Shown here piece by piece: positions 1-5,638 of a stretch of 5,759 nucleotides of DNA (position 1 is the first letter of the stretch; each line of letters begins with the position of its first letter). The position numbers and the translations under genes are program-made. The notes under the pieces were generated by a model. That model had not been told where the DNA came from and searched no databases. It saw only the letters and a program-made list of their open reading frames with translations. The stretch spans positions 1 to 5,759 of the forward strand of contig CBDBFH010000021.1 of the NCBI GenBank assembly GCA_965204775.1, written 5' to 3'. The DNA comes from CBDBFH01 sp965204775. Its GTDB lineage: Bacteria > Pseudomonadota > Alphaproteobacteria > JAPOUT01 > G958296285.

Positions 1-1
1 G

Positions 2-91
2 ACGCTTCATGGCAGTGGGGAGGCCGTCAAACCCAAACCCGCCCAAAAGGCCAAACCGGTCCCACCGCAGAATCAGGGCAGCCTGTTTTGA
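2..91 (+). CDS. xseA: Exodeoxyribonuclease VII large subunit, C-terminal end only (partial)
   Basis: Frame 2 is open from the left edge to TGA at 89-91 and encodes a short Lys/Pro/Ala-rich tail that ends NQGSLF. Basic, proline-rich, low-complexity tails ending QGSLF or similar are typical of alphaproteobacterial XseA, the large subunit of exonuclease VII, which degrades single-stranded DNA in the cytoplasm with XseB. No catalytic domain lies inside the window, so the call rests on the terminal motif and on the DUF2093 gene 47 bp downstream, an order I recognise from Rhodobacterales. Another protein with a Lys/Pro-rich tail is possible. Most of the gene lies to the left of the window. Confidence 0.65.
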   Translation, partial: TLHGSGEAVKPKPAQKAKPVPPQNQGSLF

Positions 92-138
92 TTCAGGGGT
101 GGAAATTACCCGCCATACCCCCTATCTAGGAAAGCATT

Positions 139-360
139 ATGAACAGGTTCCAGCCAGATTTCCTGAGTGGCCGTGAAGCCACCTTGCGCTATCTCGACGC
201 CGACTTCCAGATCGTCGTCCAGGGCGACTTTGTCCGCTGCGCTGTCACACGGAAACCCATCCCGCTGGATCAGCTGAAATATTGGGACGTGGAGCGCCAG
301 GAACCTTATGTGGACGCTGCCGTTTCCCTGCAACGGTACCGCGAGAAAATCGGCGTTTGA
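139..360 (+). CDS. DUF2093 domain-containing protein
   Basis: This is a complete 73-residue protein of the usual size for the DUF2093 family of small alphaproteobacterial proteins of unknown function. Family hallmarks are visible in order: the N-terminal REATLRYLDADFQIV segment (about 12-26), the central block G-D-F-V-R-C-A-V-T with the conserved Cys (about 29-37), the following P-I-P-L-D-Q-L block, and Y-W-x-V-E-R-Q-E-x-Y (about 48-57). The start is fixed by AGGAAA at 128-133, five bases before the ATG. It sits 47 bp after the presumed xseA stop and is probably co-transcribed with it. Nothing is broken. The function is not known, and the family identification is the firm part. It marks the last conserved core gene before the accessory region. 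Confidence 0.92.
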   Translation: MNRFQPDFLSGREATLRYLDADFQIVVQGDFVRCAVTRKPIPLDQLKYWDVERQEPYVDAAVSLQRYREKIGV

Positions 361-533
361 GTTGACCCAAGCCGCACTTCCGATTTGTTCCAGATTGGAG
401 ACCGCTTCGACAATCTGTGTCACAAGGCCTTAGCAGCGCTGCTCGTTTCCCCAGGGTCGTCACCAGCTCAATCTGGAACTGCCCGAGCGCTGCAAAGCCA
501 TCGATTTCCTTGAGGAACCGCATGCCAGGCCTC
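361..533. other. Intergenic debris between DUF2093 and the transposase remnant
   Basis: I see no convincing gene here. On the minus strand, about 425-523 reads MRFLKEIDGFAALGQFQIEL followed by a basic stretch. A second minus frame just below (about 340-423) continues with protein-like text (IVEAVSNLEQIGSAAW). Together they could be a frameshifted remnant of a minus-strand gene, but I do not recognise the family. Part of this minus-strand text reads back into DUF2093 and is antisense shadow there. Confidence 0.35.
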
Positions 534-988
534 AGGGTCTATCGGGCGTTGCGCAAGCGCCTCCATACAGCTTGCCAGGCGCAGCGCCCGATGTTCGGTG
601 TTGTTGAAGGGGATGAAAGCTTGTCTGGAGCCAGGCGGGGGGAAGCAAAGCGAGGAAGGGGCGCAGTTGGCAAGACAACCGTCTCCGGCCTCTTCGCGCG
701 TGAGGGTCAGGTTTACACGGAAGTCGTTCCAGGTTGCAAAAAAGCCACTCTATCAAGGCAGTATTGGAAGGAAGGTCGATCCTTTCAGGGACGCATTCGC
801 CAGAGGCGGTGTTCATATCAAGGGCCTGGAAGGCTTTGGGGGGTGGCAAAGGGGGGTCTGTCAAAGGTCAGAGGTGTGCCAGACCGCACCGTTCATCTGC
901 CGTTGGAAGAAACTGAATGGAGAGACAACAACAGGCATTCCAGCAGATACAAGTTACGGCTGACTGGCCTCAGACAAAATCCCCTGAA
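534..988 (+). pseudogene. IS1595/ISXO2-family transposase remnant, frameshifted and internally deleted
   Basis: The pieces align in order with the DDE domain of IS1595-family (ISXO2-like) transposases, but in different frames. Frame 3 gives RVYRALRKRL..ACQAQRPMFG, then V-V-E-G-D-E-S, whose Asp (612-614) matches the first catalytic Asp, then GARRG..KRGRGAVGKTTVSG and VYTEVVPGCKKATL. Frame 1 (about 781-840) gives RDAFARGGVHIKGLEGFGG, matching the H-I-N-G-I-E-G-F-W-G block. Frame 3 resumes near 835 with WGVAKGGLSKVRG, LEETEWRDNNRHS and LRQNPL. The segment that should carry the second catalytic Asp (normally in an N-S-D-G-W context) is missing between about 750 and 785. The N-terminal third is absent and no terminal inverted repeats were recognised. 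It is inactive, and is a relic of an insertion at the edge of the core genes. Confidence 0.85.
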
Positions 989-1255
989 ATTCCAGACGAT
1001 TTGCTGAATCAAGAATACTCGATGGATATGTTCAGCCTTGAAGAGATCAGGGAAGCCTTTGAGTATGGATGTTCAGTCGTCGCACCAGCAGCAAGGAACC
1101 GTGTTCTATCGTCCAAAGTGACAGCGCTTGTTGAGAAGAATGAATTGGACCTGGCGCGCGAGGTCTCGGCTCAACTGGAAGAAGAGCATCGAAACATTAT
1201 CGCGTCGAATCGCCCAGGTTTGTGGCAGAGGATGAATGAAACGAACGCAAAATGA
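917..1255 (+). CDS. Hypothetical protein, possibly 5'-truncated
   Basis: The frame is open for 112 codons, but its first 24 or so codons overlap the transposase remnant in another frame, so the natural start may be ATG 1022 or 1028. A GGAAGA purine run at 905-910 suits the 917 start; only a weak AAGAA (1011-1015) precedes 1022. From about residue 36 the text is protein-like: MDMFSLEEIREAFEYG, then VVAPAARNRVLSSKVTALVE, then an acidic helical segment (LDLAREVSAQLEEEHR) and a tail containing R-P-G-L-W-Q-R-M. It has no signal peptide or membrane segment, and I do not recognise the family. Amphipathic charged helices and a less GC-rich composition than the ankyrin array are all that can be said. 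It may be the 3' end of a gene cut by the insertion element. Confidence 0.4.
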   Translation: MERQQQAFQQIQVTADWPQTKSPEIPDDLLNQEYSMDMFSLEEIREAFEYGCSVVAPAARNRVLSSKVTALVEKNELDLAREVSAQLEEEHRNIIASNRPGLWQRMNETNAK

Positions 1256-1360
1256 TGCGCCGGGTCTCGCCGGTCACCAGGTCTGCCCGAAGTGATTTTG
1301 CCATGTCAGCTTCGGGACAATTCATTTCCGGGGCCTGCACACCCCTGTACGCCGGCGGCT
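1256..1360. other. Spacer and left boundary of the tandem array
   Basis: I see no gene. Similarity to the other inter-unit regions begins only in the last bases (CCGGCGG, then CAGATTCTG at 1361). The 3'-flank hairpin sequence that precedes leaders 2-4 is absent here, so the left end of the first array unit lies at about 1352-1361. Confidence 0.6.
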
Positions 1361-1491
1361 CAGATTCTGTGTGCGGAGGAATTTGCAAGCTCAGTCAAAC
1401 CTTGACCTGCGGGCCCATGAGTGCCAGTCTCCCCGCTCACATCAACCCCCGGCTGGCGGGCGGTTGAGAGAACGCTTCGGAGGCAAATCAT
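1361..1491 (+). repeat. Leader repeat L1 (131 bp, upstream of ANK-A)
   Basis: First copy of the conserved leader. It begins CAGATTCTGTGTGCGGAGGA and ends with TTCGGAGGCAAATCAT just before ATG 1492. It has the same length as L2 and L3, with only scattered substitutions (for example CAAACCTTGACC where the others have CGAACATTGACC). It is probably the promoter-proximal region or 5' UTR of the ankyrin gene, because it supplies the ribosome-binding site. Confidence 0.9.
1402..1430 (+). promoter_or_regulatory. Possible sigma70-type promoter within the leader
   Basis: TTGACC at 1402-1407 is followed 17 bases later by a poor -10 element, CAGTCT at 1425-1430. The same TTGACC recurs at 2897, 4258 and in the fourth leader, always about 85 bp before the start codon. 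Position and conservation favour a promoter; the weak -10 element argues against it. Confidence 0.25.
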
Positions 1492-1509
1492 ATGAGGAAT
1501 GGATCATGA
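1479..1509 (+). promoter_or_regulatory. ANK-A ribosome-binding site and five-codon leader peptide overlapping the next start (ATGA)
   Basis: GGAGG at 1479-1483 is placed 8 nt before ATG 1492, exactly as in ANK-B and ANK-C. Here, however, ATG 1492 opens only M-R-N-G-S before TGA at 1507-1509. That TGA overlaps ATG 1506, the start of the ankyrin frame, as ATGA. Compared with ANK-B, four bases are missing between the two ATGs. Translation of ANK-A would therefore need reinitiation at 1506, which has no Shine-Dalgarno sequence of its own at normal spacing. Confidence 0.55.
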
Positions 1510-2757
1510 CCAGGCTGCACTCGGCGGCCCGGAGAGGCGACGTAAAGGAGATCGAGGCGCTTCTGTCCGGCGGCGCCGATCCCAACGCGTGGACGACCAA
1601 GAAGGGCCAGGCCCCGCTGCACTTGGCGGCCAGGACGACCACGCGGAGGCCATCAATGCGCTTCTGGACGGCGGCGCCGATCCCAAGGCGTGGACGACCA
1701 AGGAAGGCAAGACCCCGCTGCACTTGGCGGCCAGATACGACCATGCGGCGGCCATCAATGCGCTCCTGGCCGACCCCCGCACCGATCCCAACGCGTGGAG
1801 GACAAGGATGGCAAGACCCCGCTGCACTGGGCGGCCTGGCTCGGTCGTCGGCGGCCATCGATGCGCTTCTGGCCGCCGGCGCCGATCCCAACGCGCAGGA
1901 CAAGGATGGCAGGACCCCGCTGCACTTGGCGGCCAAGTTCGGCCACGCGGCGGCCGTCGCGGCGCTTCTGTCCGGCGGCGCCGATCCCAACGCGCAGGAC
2001 AAGGATGGCGAGACCCCGCTGCACTCGGCGGCCAGGTTCGTCAACGCGGCGGTTGTCCCGGCGCTTCTGGCCGCCGGCGCCGATCCCAACGCGCGACAAG
2101 GAGGGCAAGGCCCCGCTGCATCGGCCGGACCCCGGCTGCGCTTCTGGGCGGCGCCGATGCGCAGGACAAGGAGGGCCGACCCCGCTGCACTTGGCGGCCC
2201 GCCACGCGGAGGCCATCAATGCGCTTCTGGCCGCCGGCGCCGATCCCAAGGCAGAGGACAGAGGATGGGGCGAGACCCCGCTGCACTCGGCGGCCGAGAG
2301 CGGCAACGCGGAGGCCATCAATGCGCTTCTGGCCGCCGGCGCCGATCCCAAGGCGCAGGACAGGGATGGCGAGACCCCGCTGCACTCGGCGGCCGAGGTT
2401 CGGCAACGCGGCGGCCATCAATGCGCTTCTGGACGCCGGCGCCGATCCCAACGCGCGGGACGAGGATGGCAGGACCCCGCTGCACTGGGCGGCCCGGTGG
2501 TCCGGCCATGCGGAGGCCATCAATGCGCTTCTGGCCGCCGGCGCCGATCCCAACGCGCCGCGGGACAAGGATGGCGAGACCCCGCTGCACTCGGCGGCCA
2601 AGAGAGACCACCCGGCGGCCATCGATGCGCTTCTGTCCGGCGGCGCCGATCCCAAGGCGCGGAACAGAGGATGGCTGAGACCCCCTTCGATCTGATCTCC
2701 GACGACTCTCCGCTCGTCGGAACACCGGTTTACTGGCGTCTGCATGAGACCCGGTGA
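1506..2757 (+). pseudogene. ANK-A: ankyrin-repeat protein gene, multiply frameshifted
   Basis: About 12 ankyrin repeats can be read, but only by changing frame. Frame 3 from ATG 1506 gives MTRLHSAARRGDVKEIEALL and the first repeat. The frame then moves near 1632, 1800, 1843, 2095, 2124, 2177, 2395 and 2662-2675, ending in frame 1 with the cap TPFDLISDDSPLVGTPVY and TGA at 2755-2757. Repeats follow the classic pattern G-x-T-P-L-H-x-A-A...A-I-x-A-L-L-A-A-G-A-D-P-N-A. Repeat 7 (about 2113-2177) is collapsed to roughly 22 residues. Read strictly from 1506 in one frame, translation runs to 2678 and gives a 390-residue chimera of ankyrin and Arg/Pro-rich text. There is no signal peptide, so an intact ancestor would have been cytoplasmic. 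The ankyrin family is certain; the partner and role are unknown. Sequencing error could explain some shifts. Confidence 0.85.
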
Positions 2758-2855
2758 GATTGAAGCCCTCCGCCCATATCGCTCAGGATCCGGGGCGCGC
2801 GGCCCGGTGTGTTCCGGGTGCGATACGGGCGGCGGGCCGGACGCCTCCGGCGGCG
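2758..2855 (+). repeat. 3' flank of ANK-A with GC hairpin
   Basis: It begins TTGAAGCCCTCCGCCCATAT, like the flanks after ANK-B and ANK-C, but holds about 30 extra bases (GGATCCGGGGCGCGCGGCCC region). The perfect inverted repeat GCCGGA-CGCC-TCCGGC lies at 2836-2851 (6-bp stem, 4-nt loop). It has no following T-run, so it is not a classic Rho-independent terminator. Confidence 0.65.
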
Positions 2856-2986
2856 CAGATTCTGTGTGCGGAGGAATTTGCAAGCTCAGTCGAACATTGA
2901 CCTGCGGGCCAATGAGCGCCAGTATCACCACTCATATCAACCCCCGGCTGGCGGGCGGTTGAGAGAACGCTTCGGAGGCACGTCAT
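2856..2986 (+). repeat. Leader repeat L2 (131 bp, upstream of ANK-B)
   Basis: Second leader copy, the same 131-bp length as L1 and L3. It is the most diverged by substitution (CCAATGAGCGCCAGTATCAC in the middle) but has no indel. TTGACC lies at 2897-2902. GGAGG at 2974-2978 is the ribosome-binding site, 8 nt before ATG 2987. Confidence 0.9.
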
Positions 2987-4148
2987 ATGAGAGAGAAATG
3001 GATCATGACCAGGCTGCACTCGGCGGCCCAGAGAGGCGACGTAAAGGAGATCGAGGCGCTTCTGTCCGGCGGCGCCGATCCCAACGCGTGGACGACCAAG
3101 AAGGGCCGGGCCCCGCTGCACTTGGCGGCCAAGTACGACCATGCGGAGGCCATCAATGCGCTTCTGGACGGCGGCGCCGATCCCAACGCGTGGACGACCA
3201 AGAAAGGCAAGACCCCGCTGCACTTGGCGGCCAGGTACGACCATGCGGAGGCCATCAATGCGCTTCTGGACGGCGGCGCCGATCCCAAGCGTGGACGACC
3301 AAGAAGGGCCGGGCCCCGCTGTGGACGACCAAGGAATGGCTTCTGTCCCGGCGCCGATCCCAAAGCGCGGGACAAGGATGGCACCCCTTGCACTTGGCGG
3401 CCGGGTCCGGCCATGCGGCGGCCATCAATGCGCTTCTGTCCGGCGGCGCCGATCCCAAAGCGCCAAGGATGGCACCCCGTTGCACTTGGCGGCCGGGTGC
3501 GCGGCGGATCATGCGCTTCTGGCCGCCGGCGCCGATCCCAATGCGCGGGACAGGGAGACCCCGCTGCACTTGGCGGCCGGGTCCGGCCATGCGGCGGCCA
3601 TCAATGCGCTTCTGTCCGGCGGCGCCGATCCCAACGCGCGGGGCAAGGATGGCGAGACCCCGCTGCACTACGCGGCTTGGTTCCACCACGCGGAGCACGC
3701 GGAGGAGGCCGTCGCGGCGCTTCTGGCCGCCGGCGCCGATCCCAAAGCGCAGAACAACCATGGCAGTACCCCGCTGCACTCGGCGGCGGTCTGGAACGAC
3801 CATGCGGAGGCCGTCGCGGCGCTTCTGGCCGCCGGTGCCGATCCCAACGCGCAGAAGGACACGGAGGGCCAGACCCCGCTGCACTCGGCGGCCAGGTTCG
3901 GCAACGCGGCGGTTGTCGCGGCGCTTCTGGCCGCCGGCGCCGATCCCAACGCGCGGGACAAGGATGGCCAGACCCCGCTGCACTGGGCGGCCAAGAGAGA
4001 CCACGCGGCGGCCATCGATGCGCTCCTGGCTGGCGGCGCCAATCCCGGCGCGCAGAACGAGGATGGCGAGACCCCCTTCGATCTGATCTCCGACGACTCT
4101 CCGCTCGTCGGAACACCGGCTTACAGGCGTCTGCGTAAGGCCCGGTGA
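2987..4148 (+). pseudogene. ANK-B: ankyrin-repeat protein gene, frameshifted in its first half
   Basis: ATG 2987 follows GGAGG by 8 nt and opens MREKWIMTRLHSAAQRGD in frame 2. Three good repeats of 34 residues with an N-A-W-T-T-K-K-G loop follow. The frame is lost near 3289 (one base missing in the CCCAACGCG motif) and moves again near 3340-3350, 3386 and 3463. From about 3465 to TGA 4146-4148 it stays in frame 3, giving six to seven further repeats and the cap TPFDLISDDSPLVGTPAYRR. Repeat 4 has lost about 24 codons, and the repeat near 3490-3560 is shortened in frame. Unbroken, it would have about 11 repeats. Read strictly from 2987, translation ends at 4138 (383 residues) with an Arg-rich C-terminal half. 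There is no signal peptide. Ankyrin repeats are protein-binding scaffolds; the partner is unknown. Confidence 0.85.
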
Positions 4149-4216
4149 GATTGAAGCCTTCCGCCCATATCGCGGAGGGTGCGATGCGGGCGGCGGGCCG
4201 GACGCCTCCGGCGGCG
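4149..4216 (+). repeat. 3' flank of ANK-B with GC hairpin
   Basis: Shortest version of the inter-unit flank (TTGAAGCCTTCCGCCCATAT...), carrying GCCGGA-CGCC-TCCGGC at 4197-4212. The stem-loop is identical to those at 2836-2851 and 5619-5634. No T-run follows. Confidence 0.65.
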
Positions 4217-4347
4217 CAGATTCTGTGTGCGGAGGAATTTGCAAGCTCAGTCGAACATTGACCTGCGGGCCCATGAGTGCCAGTCTCCCCACTCACATCA
4301 ACTCCCGGTCGGCGGGCGGTTGAGAGAGCGCGTCGGAGGCAAGTCAT
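4217..4347 (+). repeat. Leader repeat L3 (131 bp, upstream of ANK-C)
   Basis: Third leader copy, the same length as L1 and L2 with substitutions only (CAACTCCCGGTCGGCGGG near its end). TTGACC lies at 4258-4263. GGAGG at 4335-4339 lies 8 nt before ATG 4348. Confidence 0.9.
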
Positions 4348-5253
4348 ATGAAATGGATCAGGTGGGCCGTGATCGCCGGTGTCGTATCGCTTGGGCTGGC
4401 TGCTCTCGTCGCACCGGGGTGCAAGGGCTGGAATACCCGCGACTTCTTCAGGAACGCGGATGGCGCACTGGTGCGCGAATGCCTTGCCGGCGGCGCCGAT
4501 CCCAACGCGCGGGACGAGAATGGCGATACCCCGCTGCAATATGCGGCCTGGAAGGGCAATGCGGCGGCCATCAATGCGCTCCTGGCCGGCGGTGCCGATC
4601 CCAAGGCGCGGGACAAGGATGGCGATACCCCGCTGCACTCGGCGGCCTCTGGCGGCGTGGTCGCGGCGCTTCTGGCCGCCGGTGCCGATCCCAAGGCGCG
4701 GGACAATGATGGCAAGACCCCGCTGCACTATGCGGCCAGGTATGGCCTGTCCGCGGAGGCCATCGATGCGCTTGTGGCCGCCGGCGCCGATCCCAAGGCG
4801 CGGACGATCAAGAATAGCCAGACCCCGTGGAATGCCGATTATGGCGAGACCCCGCTGCACTCGGCGGCCGAGTCCGAGTTCGGCAAGGCAGAGGCCATCG
4901 ATGCGCTTCTGGCTGGCGGCGCCGATCCCAACGCGCGGACGACCAAGTATGGCAAGACCCCGCTGCACCAGGCGTCTGCGGCCCGGAGGAGCCGCTTCGC
5001 GGCCATCAGCTCCGTCCATGCGGCGGCCATCGCGAAGCTGGCGGCCATCGATGCGCTTCTGGCCGGCGGCGCCGATCCCAACGCGCGGGACAAGGGTGGC
5101 AGGACCCCGCTGCACTTGGCGGCCTTTGCACGCCACACGGCGGCCGTCGCGGCGCTTCTGGCCGCCGGCGCCGATCCCAACGGCGACCAGGCCGACCCCG
5201 CTATATGCGGGGACCCCGCTGCACACGGCGCCGATCCCAAAGCGAGAGCATAA
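4348..5253 (+). CDS. ANK-C: exported or membrane-anchored ankyrin-repeat protein
   Basis: This is the only long unbroken ankyrin frame read from a well-placed start (GGAGG, 8 nt), 301 residues. Residues 1-25 (MKWIRW, then a hydrophobic run AVIAGVVSLGLAALVA, then PGC) look like a signal peptide or N-terminal anchor. Cys25 in the context A-P-G-C is a poor lipobox, so a lipoprotein is possible but unproven. About seven repeats follow from residue 30 with the T-P-L-H...A-I-x-A-L-L...G-A-D-P-N/K-A-R pattern. Some carry insertions, for example the S-Q-T-P-W-N-A-D-Y-G segment near residues 155-166 and an Ala-rich extension near 210-235. The frame ends at TAA 5251-5253, just after a degenerate tract, and lacks the C-terminal cap found further downstream. 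The protein probably acts in the periplasm or facing it; its binding partner is unknown. Confidence 0.85.
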   Translation: MKWIRWAVIAGVVSLGLAALVAPGCKGWNTRDFFRNADGALVRECLAGGADPNARDENGDTPLQYAAWKGNAAAINALLAGGADPKARDKDGDTPLHSAASGGVVAALLAAGADPKARDNDGKTPLHYAARYGLSAEAIDALVAAGADPKARTIKNSQTPWNADYGETPLHSAAESEFGKAEAIDALLAGGADPNARTTKYGKTPLHQASAARRSRFAAISSVHAAAIAKLAAIDALLAGGADPNARDKGGRTPLHLAAFARHTAAVAALLAAGADPNGDQADPAICGDPAAHGADPKARA

Positions 5254-5559
5254 CCCCGCTGCACTGGGCGGGAGGTTATGAGGGCCAATGCGCTTCTGGA
5301 CGGCGCCGATCCCAACGCGCCGATGGACCCCGCCAAAGCGCGGAATCAATGCGCTTCTGGACGGCGGCGCCGATATGGCGATACCCCGCTGCACTCGGCG
5401 GCCTTTGCAGGCCACACGGTGGCCATCAATGCGCTTCTGGACGGCGGCGCCGATCCCAAAGCGCGGAACAAGGATGACAAGACCCCTTTCGATCTGATCT
5501 CCTACCGCTTTCGGCTCGTCGGAACACGGGCTTACAGGCGTCTGCGTAAGGCCCGGTGA
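5254..5559 (+). pseudogene. Detached 3' end of ANK-C (last repeats and C-terminal cap)
   Basis: Ankyrin text continues past the TAA at 5251-5253 in shifting frames: ITPLHWAGGYEG in frame 3 (about 5248-5283), ANALLDGADPNAP in frame 1 (about 5284-5322), INALLDGGAD in frame 2 (about 5347-5375), then frame 1 from about 5375 with YGDTPLHSAAFAGHTVAINA, a full G-G-A-D-P-K-A-R repeat and the cap TPFDLISYRFRLVGTRAYRR to TGA 5557-5559. The cap lies in the same frame as the ANK-C start, so the gene was probably continuous before small indels and deletions in 5188-5375. A separate product could start at ATG 5278, which has no clear ribosome-binding site. Confidence 0.75.
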
Positions 5560-5638
5560 GATTGAAGCCTTCCGCCCATATCGCGGAGGGTGCGCGTGCG
5601 GGTGCGATGCGGCGGCGGGCCGGACGCCTCCGGCGGCG
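5560..5638 (+). repeat. 3' flank of ANK-C with GC hairpin
   Basis: Same flank as after ANK-B, with a small GTGCGGGTGCG-like duplication making it about 11 bp longer. It carries the identical stem-loop GCCGGA-CGCC-TCCGGC at 5619-5634. Confidence 0.65.

Noticed and set aside
245..523. Minus-strand gene beginning MRFLKEIDGF
   Set aside because: The first 33 residues look protein-like, but the frame then runs antisense through the intact DUF2093 gene. It is at best a short unidentified remnant.
1197..1388. Minus-strand frame with MAKSLRADLVTGETRR
   Set aside because: It is short, overlaps the 917-1255 frame and the L1 leader, has no recognised family, and shows no clear ribosome-binding site.
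1402..1430. A confident sigma70 promoter in each leader
   Set aside because: TTGACC is conserved, but the -10 position is poor (CAGTCT or CAGTAT). It is kept only as a low-confidence feature.
1371..2678. A longer ANK-A beginning at GTG 1371 inside the leader
   Set aside because: The leader frame is joined to the ankyrin frame only because four bases are missing near 1495-1500. In ANK-B and ANK-C the same leader frame is not in phase with the gene, and the GGAGG points to ATG 1492.
1506..2757. Programmed ribosomal frameshifting as the explanation for the frame changes
   Set aside because: The frame changes fall at different sequences with no common slippery heptamer or downstream structure, and both directions occur. 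Ordinary indels explain them better.
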